Source of the DNA: Actinoplanes sp. SE50/110
Lineage (GTDB): Bacteria; Actinomycetota; Actinomycetes; Mycobacteriales; Micromonosporaceae
NCBI RefSeq assembly: GCF_900119315.1
Contig: NZ_LT827010.1
Coordinates: 2,402,001 to 2,466,000, forward strand
DNA length: 64,000 bases
Direction of reading: 5' to 3'
Under the pieces are notes generated by a model that was given only the letters and a program-made list of their open reading frames with translations, searched no databases and had not been told where the DNA came from. The translations under genes and the position numbers were made by a program. Positions 1 to 8,457 of this stretch are shown piece by piece (within the stretch, counting starts at the first letter, position 1; the number at the start of each line of letters is the position of its first letter).

Positions 1-144
1 AGAGCGCCCGAAGCGACGATTCATGACTTCAATTTCGATCTCGGCCCGGCCGAGGGGGCTACCAAGATTCGCATCCGGATCTACGCCGGCGAACTGCCGG
101 GGCGGGAGCAGTTTCTGTGGATCGAGCCGAGCGTCCAAGGCTGA
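1..144 (+). CDS. C-terminal fragment of an unrecognised protein (5' end outside window)
   Basis: Frame 1 is open from the first base to a TGA at 142-144 and encodes 47 residues. They read like the end of a folded protein: alternating charged and hydrophobic residues, with the motif KIRIRIYAGELPGREQF and the tail WIEPSVQG. No start lies inside the window and no family is recognised. The next gene begins inside it at GTG 117, a 28-nt overlap, which suggests translational coupling and a shared operon. The choice of frame rests on protein-like composition and on this fit with the downstream gene. Confidence 0.5.
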   Translation, partial: RAPEATIHDFNFDLGPAEGATKIRIRIYAGELPGREQFLWIEPSVQG

Positions 145-1370
145 GGCCCGCCCCGGTCACCGTCTCCCTTCAACCGGACCGGCTCGACCTGCGACCGGGC
201 CGCAGCGGCGACGTCACCGTGCGCGTCACCAACACCGGCACCCTGGTGAGCCACTACGACCTGGTGGTCCGCGGGATCCCCGCCGGGCAAGCGGTGGCCG
301 ACCCGCCGCGGGTCGAGCTCAACCCGGGTGACACCCGTACCGTCGCCCTGCGGATCACCGTGGGTGAGCCGGGACCCCCGTACGCCGGTCGCCACGTCCT
401 CGGTGTGGTCCTGCGCGACGCCGCGAGCGCCCGCTGCGAGGAGCTGACCGTCACCGTCGCCGAGGCCGCGTCCCTCGACCTGACCGTGCGCCCCGAGGCC
501 GCCGACGGCGAACCCGCCGCGGAGTACGAGCTCGCCCTGACGAACACCGGGAACACGCCGCTGGCCACCCGCCTCGGCGCCCAGATCGCCGACCGGGGCG
601 TCGAGTGCACCCTCAGCCCCGCGACGGTCACGGTCGGGCCGGGCGCCACCGCCACCGCCCGGCTGGCGGTCACCGCGCCGCGCCCGTGGACCGGCAACGC
701 CACCCGCTCCCTGGGCGTCGTGGCCGCCGCCGGATCGCTGCGGGCCGAGAAGCAGGTGCTGATGCGGCAGCGGCCCCGCATCCCGGTCGGTCTGATGTGG
801 GTCGCCGGCCCGCTCTCGGCCGCGCTGGTCCTGGCCGCCACGATCGGCGGCACCGCCCTCGTGCTGCGCCGTCCCCCGCCGAAGGCCGCCCCGACCGCGC
901 CGGCGCCGGCGCCGGCGCGGTCGCCGGCCCAGTTCATCCTCGACTTCGACCGCACGCCCGGCGACACGATGATCTCCGCTGACCGGTTCGCGCCGGACGG
1001 CCTCGACGTCAGCACGGTCATCGACCGGGCCACCCCGGACTGCACCGCCGCGACCGCTCTGGCGTTGCGCACCGACCCGCTCCTCGGCACGTTCCTCACC
1101 GGCTCGGACCCGGGCAGCATCCTCGTGTGCAACTCGGTGCCGTTGCGGTTCCGGTTCCGCACGGCGGCCCGGGTGGTCCGGCTCACCTACGCGGGCGAGG
1201 GCGAGCACACGTTCGTTGCCCAGCTCACCGACGGCACCCTGGTCGACTGCCCGGTCGGGGCGGCACCGCAGGTCAGCTACACCGCGCCGGAGGGGAAGGC
1301 GATCGCGTCGGTGGTGTTCTCGGGGGGTGACCCGGTGGCGGTCAAACAACTCGCCTATACCGAGGGTTGA
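117..1370 (+). CDS. membrane-anchored protein with two Ig-like/NEW3-type repeats
   Basis: A 417-residue protein. Residues about 13-115 and 118-215 form two related beta-rich repeats, each with an 'N-T-G' turn (VRVTNTGT, LALTNTGN), as in Ig-like or alpha-galactosidase-NEW3-type domains. One membrane helix follows at about 224-250, then a Pro/Ala linker and a distal domain (about 270-417) with three cysteines. There is no N-terminal signal, so the repeats precede the membrane helix. The start is the GTG at 117, with GGGAG about 6 nt upstream, overlapping the preceding gene by 28 nt. A structural envelope role is inference; no enzymatic motif is visible. Confidence 0.7.
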   Translation: MDRAERPRLRPAPVTVSLQPDRLDLRPGRSGDVTVRVTNTGTLVSHYDLVVRGIPAGQAVADPPRVELNPGDTRTVALRITVGEPGPPYAGRHVLGVVLRDAASARCEELTVTVAEAASLDLTVRPEAADGEPAAEYELALTNTGNTPLATRLGAQIADRGVECTLSPATVTVGPGATATARLAVTAPRPWTGNATRSLGVVAAAGSLRAEKQVLMRQRPRIPVGLMWVAGPLSAALVLAATIGGTALVLRRPPPKAAPTAPAPAPARSPAQFILDFDRTPGDTMISADRFAPDGLDVSTVIDRATPDCTAATALALRTDPLLGTFLTGSDPGSILVCNSVPLRFRFRTAARVVRLTYAGEGEHTFVAQLTDGTLVDCPVGAAPQVSYTAPEGKAIASVVFSGGDPVAVKQLAYTEG

Positions 1371-1526
1371 CCCCGGGCAGCCGATCAGCGATCTCCACGC
1401 GTCCCTGCAGCCGGCATCCTGCCGAGGCATCTGCAGATGCCCGTTGGTCCGGCGTCGAGTGCGGATCTATGGTTGTCGGCGGGCGTACGTGTCCGGCCGC
1501 CCTCGGTCCCGTCCGTGGAGTCAGTC

Positions 1527-2006
1527 GTGGCACGTTTCGTCGTCGTTCAGGAAGTCCGCGTGCCGGCCACCGCGACCTGGACAGCCCTGGTGGACTGGCC
1601 CCGGCATGGCCGGTGGGCCCCGCTCACCGCCGTACGAACCGTCACTGACCGTCCGGACGGTGTCGGCGCCGCCTTCGTTGCCCGCACCGGCCGTGGACCT
1701 GTGGCCTTCGACGACCCGATGACGGTCGTCGGCTGGGAACCGCCGCAGGGCGACTCGCCCGGTGATCGGCCCGGCCGCTGCGAGGTGGAGAAGACCGGCC
1801 GGGTCGTACGCGGCCGGGCCTGGTTCTCGGTGACGCCGCTGCCCGATTCGCGGAGCCGCGTGGTCTGGGCCGAGGACGTCACTGTCTCCCCGCACCGGGT
1901 CACCCGGTTCGCGGGGCCGTTGTTGGCCCTGGCGGGCCGGCTCGGCTTCGCCGCGACGCTGCGTGCGTTCGCCCGCGACATCGAAGGCGTCGCACCGCGC
2001 CGTTGA
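1527..2006 (+). CDS. SRPBCC (START/polyketide-cyclase-like) family protein
   Basis: A 159-residue protein with the layout of the SRPBCC ligand-binding fold: an N-terminal strand (VVQEVRVPATATWTALVD), the early W-x-R-x-G-x-W element, repeated beta-strands and a long C-terminal amphipathic helix (RLGFAATLRAFARDIE). Members bind hydrophobic ligands or act as cyclases; the ligand cannot be read from sequence. The GTG at 1527 is preferred over the longer frame from 1437 because GGAG lies 6-8 nt upstream and homology-like sequence begins right there. It stands alone between an unrelated membrane protein and a convergent gene. Confidence 0.75.
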   Translation: MARFVVVQEVRVPATATWTALVDWPRHGRWAPLTAVRTVTDRPDGVGAAFVARTGRGPVAFDDPMTVVGWEPPQGDSPGDRPGRCEVEKTGRVVRGRAWFSVTPLPDSRSRVVWAEDVTVSPHRVTRFAGPLLALAGRLGFAATLRAFARDIEGVAPRR

Positions 2007-2121
2007 CCGGTCCGAACAAACAGGGCGCCCTCTCACGCGGATGCCACGCCACGATGACTCTGGCCCCGACCTGCGCCCGCCGCCGCTGGATCAGCCGCTG
2101 AAACGCGTAACGGTGGTTCGG

Positions 2122-2628
2122 TCAGTACCGGGAGCTGCGCTGCGCATTCCAGGCCCGCCAGAACAGCTCGGCCTGCCGATCGAACTTCTTCTTGCCGACC
2201 AGCAGGCCGGCCTTGGGCACCGGCAGCTCCTCCCAGGAGACGATCCCCCTCCTGCCCTCGGTCCTGATCTCCAGCCGGCGTTCGGTCCCCGTGCGGAAGT
2301 AGTTGGTGTATCGCCGTACCTTGACCACCCTGACATCGTGGATGGTCGACCACGGGTGCAGTTTGTTGTCCAGGACAGCCTTCACGCGGATACCCTCGCT
2401 GTCCACCGTGACGCGGGCCCGGTACGACAGGTACCCGGCCAGCAGGAACCCGCCCCAGAACGGCGAGAAAATCACCGAACTGGAGCCCACCGGCAACGGG
2501 GCGCAGGAATGGTCGGCCGGGTCACAACTGGTCGGAAAGTAGGCGAGCGTGGCAATCAGCATTGCCCCGCCGATACCCGCCCAGAGGCCCCAGCGACTTG
2601 GCGGATTACGAAGAACGACGGCAGACAT
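2122..2628 (-). CDS. small membrane protein with bacterial PH-like domain
   Basis: A 168-residue protein. Two hydrophobic segments lie near the N-terminus (WGLWAGIGGAMLIATLAYF and the stretch around VIFSPFWGGFLLAGYLSY), separated by a short loop with two Cys. A beta-strand-rich C-terminal domain follows (RARVTVDSEGIRVKAV, then HPWSTIHDVRVVKV), the pattern of actinobacterial bacterial-PH/YdbT-like proteins. The start is ATG at 2628: the longer frame to 2838 adds 70 Arg/Pro-rich residues that look non-coding. Function unknown. It is convergent with the SRPBCC gene. Confidence 0.65.
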   Translation of the reverse strand: MSAVVLRNPPSRWGLWAGIGGAMLIATLAYFPTSCDPADHSCAPLPVGSSSVIFSPFWGGFLLAGYLSYRARVTVDSEGIRVKAVLDNKLHPWSTIHDVRVVKVRRYTNYFRTGTERRLEIRTEGRRGIVSWEELPVPKAGLLVGKKKFDRQAELFWRAWNAQRSSRY

Positions 2629-2949
2629 GGGCGACAGGCTATGACGCGGGGCTGCTCGTTTTCGTCGTCGCGGCGGCGCACCGTGAGGCCGGCTGGGCTG
2701 TCGATCTCGAGCGCGGCAGTGGCAAGGCGACCGGGTCCGGTTCATCCCGGCCGACTTGACGATCGTTGAACCCACGGCTCGCCGGCGGTGTTCTCCACGT
2801 CGAGGGGTTACCACAGCTTCCAGCAGTGGATCTATCATCCAACCTCGGGTTGGTGGGTTCTAAGAGTCATACATCCTGGGATTTTGATGTTCTGCGGATA
2901 GTCAAGTGCCTAGCGGACCGGTAGAGCTGCGGCGCAGCGGCAGAGCGGT

Positions 2950-2969
2950 CGGTCCGGCCGGCCGGACCG
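2950..2969. repeat. 20-bp perfect palindrome in a 395-bp intergenic gap
   Basis: CGGTCCGGCC is followed directly by its reverse complement GGCCGGACCG. It sits 55 nt upstream of the ESX-like operon start (3024) in the gap 2629-3023, which otherwise holds no convincing gene. It could be an operator for the operon or a cruciform; there is no loop, so a terminator is less likely. Confidence 0.6.
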
Positions 2970-3023
2970 TCTCGGTGGCGTAGGACATGTGAGGTTCGGC
3001 GGCAGGTGATGTTCGGATGGGGG

Positions 3024-3332
3024 ATGCCGGTGCTGCAGGTTGATGCCGAGGCGTTGGGTGGTATCGGGCGGAATGTGGCTGATGCCTTCACCACGCTGCA
3101 GGGGGCGGTGACGGCATCCGGCGCCCGGCTGGCGCCCGCGCCTTGGCCGGTTTCGGCGGCTGCTACGGCGGCGCAGGCGGCGGAGAAGGCGTGGTCCGCT
3201 GATCTGCGGCGGCTCACCGGCGAGATCGATGAGTACGGCCGGAGCCTGACCGCCGCGGCGCAGACCTACCAGGGCACCGACCGCGACAACGCCCATGATC
3301 TGCACGGCGGTGGGGCAGGGGCGGGCCGATGA
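3024..3332 (+). CDS. ESX-type (type VII secretion) small helical protein
   Basis: A 102-residue, Ala-rich, helix-turn-helix protein of WXG100 size. It has no strict W-x-G motif in the middle, but near the C-terminus YQGTD fits the Y-x-x-x-D/E type VII secretion signal. The start is ATG 3024, preceded by GGATGGGGG; the longer reading from GTG 3006 adds only six residues. The stop overlaps the start of the next gene by 4 nt (3329-3332), so the two are translationally coupled, as WXG100-like proteins usually are with their large partner. A role as dimer partner or secretion chaperone is inferred from the family. No EccC-type ATPase gene is present in the window. Confidence 0.7.
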   Translation: MPVLQVDAEALGGIGRNVADAFTTLQGAVTASGARLAPAPWPVSAAATAAQAAEKAWSADLRRLTGEIDEYGRSLTAAAQTYQGTDRDNAHDLHGGGAGAGR

Positions 3333-5775
3333 GCCACCTGACGTTGCGGGATCTGCTCGAGTTCGACGCCGCGCCGTGGCATGCCGCGGCCGATGCCTGG
3401 CAGCGGTTGGCCCGCGGTATTGATGCCACGTCGGAGCAGCTACTCGCCGGCACCCGCGATCTCGGCGAAGTGTGGCCCGAGGGCGAGGGATCTGCGGCGG
3501 CGCTGCGGAAGGCGGCCATGCTGCGGGCCGAGGTGGAGAATTCCTACCTGCCGGCGAAACGCCTGGCCGATGCTTTCGACCAACACGCGTACGCGATGAA
3601 AGCCATGCGGGATATCGCCGCGGGCATCATCTACTCGGCGCAGCAGGCCGGGTACACCGTGGACACGGCGGCGGTGACGATCACCGCGCCCGCGACGGCG
3701 TACATGGGTGGCAATCTGGACCGGACCGGCCGGGAGATCGGCTCGCTGCTCGCCGATCTGCGAACCGTGGTGGAGAACGCCCGGTCGCAGGACGTTTCGA
3801 CAGCAGCCGCCATCAACAGCAACGTACCGTCGCCGAAGACCGGCTTCGGAGCGAGCCCGGCCAGTGCGATCACTCGGGCCCAGGAGCTGGCGAACAAGCT
3901 GAAGGACCCGACGTACGAGCCCACTCGTGATGAACTCGACGAGCTGCGCAACCTGATCATGCTGTACGGCACGGACAAGGCCTTCGCCCACGACGTGCTG
4001 ACCGCTCTGGGCCCCCAAGGACTGCTGCAGCTCGACGGCACCTTGGCGACCTACCAGCTCGATTATCCGGGCAAGGACGTCAACAGTGCGTTGTTCAGCC
4101 GCGACACCGCCGACATGGTGCGCGACCTGCAGAACGGTCTCGGAGTCATGCTGGCGACGGCGACCACGCCGACCGGCACGAGGACCGGCCCGCACGGCGA
4201 GACCCGGCTGCCCGGGCAGTACGACCTGCCCAGTCAGTGGGTCAGCGACCTGATGACAGCCGGGCGCAGCACGATGAACATCGGCGATCCGAGTAGCCCG
4301 GGCCGTTTCGTCGAAGGTGTCTACGGCTATCAGCTGCTGGGTCCGCTGCTGCACCATGGTGACTACGACGCGGGATTCCTGTCCACCGTCGGCGGCGACA
4401 TGGTCGACTTCGAGATGTCGAAGGGCGAGAACAGCGCCCTGTGGAACCACGCGCATCGTCCGGACAACCTGCGCCTGGACTGGACCCAGGGACACGACGA
4501 CAACCATGTTCCGGCCGGGCTTGACCCGATGAACGGCCTCATGGAAGCCCTGTCCCACAACGGTGCCGCCGGCCGTGACCTGCTCACCGGCGTCACCAGC
4601 TTCACCAGCGACGGCCCGCTCGGCGGCCGCCTCCCCCGGCTCGACTACCTGCTCACCGACCGGAACTGGAGTGCGACCGCGGACGTTGCGGGCGGCCCGG
4701 GCTGGACCGCCGACGTGCTGCAACACGGCAGCGACTACCACAACACCGCACTGGACAACTTCGGCGTCGCACTACAACACGCCACCATGGACCACCCCGG
4801 ACCGCAAGCCCGGCACATCGTCGAGTCGATCATCTACGAGACCGGCGTCGACGAGCAGGCCCAGTACTACCCCAACGGCGTGGTCCCCGGTCACGGCACG
4901 AGCACCGACTTCAAGTCGACCGACCTGATCAACCCGCAGCTGCGCCAGCCGCTGGCCACCATCACGTCGGGCTACATCTACGAGATCAACGCCAACATCT
5001 CCGAATCCCACGAGGCGATTCCCGGCGTCACCATCGAGGTCGACCGGAACCATCTCGTGCGCTTCCTGGCAGACCTCGGCAAGGACCCGGGCGCGCACAA
5101 CACCATCGCCGACGCGGAGGCCGCCTACGCCCTGGGCAGCTACGACGACATCCTGTCCGGCCGGCAGAACCCGCACGCCGACATGACCGACCACCTGAAC
5201 GCGATGGAGCACGTCTCGCACAACTACGGCAGCGTGCTGGGAGCCCTCGACCACGGCGCCGCCGCAGCCACACACACACGCAGAGCGCCGAACTGGACGC
5301 GATCGCCGACAAACACGTCGAGGACCACTACAAGGTCGTGGACACTTTGGTCGAGCAGGTGATGGGCAAAGTGACCGGCAAGATCCCGGTACCGGTCGTC
5401 GGCGACCTGGCCAACAACTACGTCAACGACCTGCTCACGCAAGCCCAGCAACGCGACATGGTCGACAATCACGGCCACGCTGTCTTCAAAGTCGCCGATG
5501 CGCTCGGCGCCGCCCGGAACACCTCGGCCCACCTCACCGAACAATCCCTCTACAACAGCGGTAAACTTCACGACCTGCCGGACAGCCTCATCGTCGACGG
5601 ACATCCGAAACCGAGAGAAACCTGGACCCACAACGATTTTCAGGACTGGCAGGAGTACAAAAATGGGCGCGGCCAGAGCGTTGTAGGCATTGCCGCCGAC
5701 CATGGAGCAGATGCCTATCAAAACGGCTGGACGTGGGCGAGAACCATCCTTGGTGGTAGTGATGGGACGGAGTAA
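3329..5775 (+). pseudogene. large ESX-associated protein (DUF6571-like), reading frame split at a (CA)5 tract
   Basis: Frame 2 codes 677 residues (3329-5362). An N-terminal helical domain (about 1-130) resembles WXG/LXG-type partners, then comes a central region with repeated 'LTGVTSFTSDGPLGG'-like segments, as in the actinobacterial DUF6571-type proteins. After the CA tract at 5269-5278 this frame turns Arg/Thr-rich and stops. Frame 1 continues in good protein sequence (QSAELDAIADKHVEDHYK, then VVDTLVEQVMGKV) to TGA 5775. Removing one CA unit joins the two into one protein of about 815 residues. So the copy is either interrupted (a 2-nt gain), phase-variable, or contains a sequencing error. 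It overlaps the lipoprotein gene downstream by 14 nt. Possible roles are secreted effector or substrate; no catalytic motif was recognised. Confidence 0.7.
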
Positions 5776-6454
5776 GACCTTGACCTCTCGGAAAGCGCTG
5801 ACTGCGGCAACACTGGTCACGACCGTAGGGCTCACCCTCGCCGCCTGCACCGTTGAACACCCACGAGGCGACAAGACCACCCCTCCCGCAGCCAACGGCA
5901 GTGCCGGCACACCATCCATGACGTTCGACGAGGCATACCGGAAAGTGCCGATGAACGGGACCGCAAACCAACCGATCACCTGGGATGTGACCAGCACACC
6001 CGACACTGAAGAGGTCCTCGCCGCCCGGCGCAGTTTCGCGTTCCTCCATTGGGAGAAGCAGGCCACCGACTGGGCTCCCATCCTCCCGATCGGACGCTAC
6101 CTGTACACCGATGACTACTACGCATCGGTATTCGCCCCGTTCATAACCTCCACGTCGCCGATCGAGGACCCCTGGGCCGGCCCGATCTGGGTCAAGAGCG
6201 TGGGCGTGGAACAGATGGCCCCCGATCGCCAGCGGGTCACCTTCTGCGCCGACCTCGGAAACTGGCACCACGGCAGCGAGAAGCCCTACGCCGCCCCGGG
6301 CCACCGCGGCGTCATCCAGTCGTACGAAATGCAGAATGTCGAGTCCGGAGACGGCGAGCGCCATTGGCTCACCGACCGCGTGTTCAACCCCGACATCGAC
6401 CGCCAGGCAAAGTACGGCTCGGCGTGCACCAAGTGGGCCGTACACAAGCCCTGA
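5762..6454 (+). CDS. lipoprotein of the ESX-like operon, function unknown
   Basis: A 230-residue protein. The signal peptide has basic residues (MGRSKTLTSRK), a hydrophobic core and the lipobox LAAC, with Cys at about residue 28. The mature part is acidic and aromatic-rich (DDYYASVFAPF, GNWHHGSEKPYAAPGHRG) and carries two further cysteines. The start is ATG 5762, inside the end of the preceding reading frame (stop 5773-5775), so translation is probably coupled. It sits third after the small helical protein and its large partner, which fits a surface-attached immunity, receptor or assembly lipoprotein. That is inference from position only. Confidence 0.75.
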   Translation: MGRSKTLTSRKALTAATLVTTVGLTLAACTVEHPRGDKTTPPAANGSAGTPSMTFDEAYRKVPMNGTANQPITWDVTSTPDTEEVLAARRSFAFLHWEKQATDWAPILPIGRYLYTDDYYASVFAPFITSTSPIEDPWAGPIWVKSVGVEQMAPDRQRVTFCADLGNWHHGSEKPYAAPGHRGVIQSYEMQNVESGDGERHWLTDRVFNPDIDRQAKYGSACTKWAVHKP

Positions 6455-7214
6455 CCACGTGTCCACATCGGGTCGAAGATCTCGGGGAGGCAGTACGCCC
6501 GAGCTTGCGGAGCCGGCAACACGCGCGATGCCCTATTGGGCGGGGCCGCAAAATGACGATCCGAAACCCGGCGAACTCGACATCTGGGGTATAGGCCGGG
6601 ACCGCCAGGAGCAACATCGTCCTGGTCGCGGCCAAGGGCGGCACTGCCACCACCGGCGGCCGCGAGTATCCGCAACAGGGCAGCGGCCCGAGTGAACTCA
6701 CCCGGACGGCGTCTTCCCGTCGCTTCGATGCATCTGACCTGCGGCGGGCGATGAAATGCCCCGACGTTTCCCCGGGGGTCGTCCTTCCGGTGATCGCCTG
6801 CGGACTTCCCATGACCGGCCGCACCGCTGCGTCAACTCGGCAACGCTGAGGCCCGGTCGAGGGGCGATCATCGAGCGGATCGAGTACGAGCCGCACGAGC
6901 ATGTCGACTCGTCGATCCAGCTTGCGGACGCCACCTAGCCGCTGTGCCGAATCTGTCGGGCAACCCGTGGTGCTCATGTTTCCGCGCCGACAGGGCTGGT
7001 TCAGCCGTGCCGCAGCCCGGTGACGCCGGCATGGTCAAGCCGGCCGGTACGTCCGAGGCGTCCAGGTCGAGCCGTCCACGGCGATACCCCTGCTGCGGAC
7101 GTTTTACGTGCGGCACATGCGGGATTCGATCTACACGCTGATGGAGCGGCCTGCAGAGCCGCCCGCATGAGACTCCCCCTCGGGGAGCTGAGGGGGCGAG
7201 CGAAGGGAAACATC
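6455..7214. other. 760-bp gap with broken coding-like pieces
   Basis: No intact gene was found. Short protein-like runs occur in different frames: around 6605-6760 (SNIVLVAAKGGTATTGG), around 6870-6938 (GAIIERIEYEPHEHVD), and before 7170 (next entry). No piece has a start with a ribosome site, and frames change between them. This looks like decayed coding sequence, possibly the missing regulator partner of the DUF397 gene downstream. Confidence 0.4.
7108..7170 (+). pseudogene. possible 3' remnant of the regulator that normally precedes DUF397
   Basis: The frame ending at TGA 7168-7170 reads YVRHMRDSIYTLMERPAEPPA and is open back to a TGA at 7021. It ends 44 nt before the DUF397 start. DUF397 genes usually follow an XRE/DUF5753 regulator gene, and no intact one exists here. 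Identity with that regulator is inferred from position, not from a motif. Confidence 0.25.
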
Positions 7215-7412
7215 ATGAACAGCAGCACTATCTGGTTCAAGAGCAGCTACAGCGGCGCCGCCGGCCACTGCGTCGAGACCGCGTTCCTGGAGAACAACAA
7301 GGTCGGCGTCCGGGACTCGAAGAACCGGTCCGGCCCGGCGCTGATCTTCACGGCGGCCGAGTGGGATGCCTTCGTAGCGGGCGTCAAAGCCAACGAATTC
7401 GACCGGCGGTAA
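7215..7412 (+). CDS. DUF397 domain protein
   Basis: A 65-residue protein with the signature of DUF397: WFKSSYSG near the N-terminus, a central CVETAF, then VGVRDSKN, and the tail TAAEWDAFVAGVKANEF. In actinomycetes these small proteins pair with an XRE-family regulator and are proposed to work as toxin-antitoxin-like or developmental switches (BldB/WhiJ-type pairs). The start is ATG 7215 with GAAGGGA 7 nt upstream. The partner regulator is absent or reduced to a remnant. A strong terminator follows 14 nt after the stop. Confidence 0.9.
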   Translation: MNSSTIWFKSSYSGAAGHCVETAFLENNKVGVRDSKNRSGPALIFTAAEWDAFVAGVKANEFDRR

Positions 7413-7425
7413 TCGCCGCAGCGGC

Positions 7426-7447
7426 GGGCGGGGCTTCGGCTCCGCCC
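7426..7447 (+). terminator. hairpin terminator after DUF397
   Basis: GGGCGGGGC, TTCG loop, GCTCCGCCC: a 9-bp stem with one G-U pair, starting 14 nt after the DUF397 stop. There is no long T run, as is common for actinobacterial terminators. Confidence 0.65.
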
Positions 7448-7690
7448 CCGTTTGGTCGCCGGCCCTGAAGCAAGCGCGGCCGGTACAGACCAGTAAACGA
7501 ACGCAAGGCCGAACTGCTCGTCATGGAAAAGCGGCGTGCACAACGCGAGACCTGGTCAGCACCCGCATCCCGACGTATCAAACCGTCACTCACCGGCTGA
7601 CGTAATACGATTCCCCTACCAGTTCCCTGAAACGCATCAGACCCGGTCGGGAGACCGGGCCTGAGGTGCACCTGTATACCTAGTGGAGCT

Positions 7691-7717
7691 GTGTTCGGAG
7701 GGGGACTCTCACCCCTA
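7691..7717 (+). repeat. tRNA-Leu 3'-end-like sequence (possible attachment-site relic)
   Basis: The first 17 nt match the plus-strand image of the tRNA-Leu 3' end at 33622-33638 at 16 of 17 positions (GTGTTCGGAGGGGGACT here, GTGTCCGGAGGGGGACT there). Over 27 nt about 22 positions agree. Both copies have the same orientation, as expected for att sites bounding an element integrated at a tRNA 3' end. The rest does not fold as a tRNA: the T-loop is not canonical. Chance or shared T-arm sequence remains possible. Confidence 0.35.
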
Positions 7718-7968
7718 TACGGTGTATCTGACACACTATGCCCGTTTTGGTAACAGAGTCACACTAGACCACGCGTCCACAGCATCCGTGTGTTGTGCGG
7801 CAGCCGGGCGTTTTGGCTGGTGGTGGCCGTGGCGAGGTCGGTTCCGCTGCCGCCGCTGGTTCCCCGGCTGACCCTGCCGGACCGGCAAGGGCAGCGCCGG
7901 GAGGCCGTCGCGCTCGTCTATGCCGGTCAGCCGAAACGCCGAACGACGCCGGCGCGACCGCTCGCTAC

Positions 7969-8100
7969 GTGAAGGCAACTCTGCAGGAGATCGCGACGGC
8001 GCTGTCCGGGCTGACGGGTGAGCCGCACCCGCTCGCATTGCCGGGCAACCTGCCGGTACTCAGTCTTCCTGGTGATGCCCTGGTCGGCGACTATGACTGA
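7969..8100 (+). CDS. short unknown protein or gene tail before a strong terminator
   Basis: From GTG 7969 this frame encodes 43 residues (KATLQEIATALSGLTGEP, then a Pro/Leu-rich tail ending ALVGDYD). The region upstream (7790-7970) looks coding in a shifted frame, so this may be the intact end of a damaged gene. A perfect 13-bp terminator hairpin starts 12 nt after the stop, which supports the stop as the true end of a transcript. No ribosome site is clear at the GTG. Confidence 0.35.
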   Translation: MKATLQEIATALSGLTGEPHPLALPGNLPVLSLPGDALVGDYD

Positions 8101-8112
8101 CCAAGAGTGAGA

Positions 8113-8142
8113 CCTGGCGGCGGACTTCGGTCCGCCGCCAGG
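8113..8142 (+). terminator. strong hairpin terminator (13-bp perfect stem, TTCG loop)
   Basis: CCTGGCGGCGGAC, TTCG, GTCCGCCGCCAGG. It follows the short frame ending at 8100 and insulates the DUF262 cassette that starts at 8458. No gene was seen between the hairpin and 8457. Confidence 0.8.
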
Positions 8143-8457
8143 CCGGAGTGCCGAGGCGCTTCCTCGCGATCCCGACGACCTCCTTCGCTTAAGACTCAGA
8201 TGTAGATGAACCGACCCGGGGTGCATCGACGCCGTCTATGGGACACCCCACGTTGATGGTGGCAAGAGGCGGGCTGGCTGGAGGATGGGCGGGATCAGCG
8301 CGCCGATGAGTTGTTCGGTGTCCATGCGTCAGCTGGCGTAGCAGTTCCTTCTACACATGGCTACGCCAAGCGGATGTCACAACGCTGACAGTGACTGTCT
8401 TCAATCCGCCTGTTTAGCATGCGAGTACGTGTACGTCGGGTTTGGGGGTAATAAGCG

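Noticed and set aside
7691..7775. A complete tRNA gene on the minus strand
   Set aside because: Only the T-arm-like part matches. The T-loop reads TGAGAGT and no anticodon arm or acceptor pairing forms.
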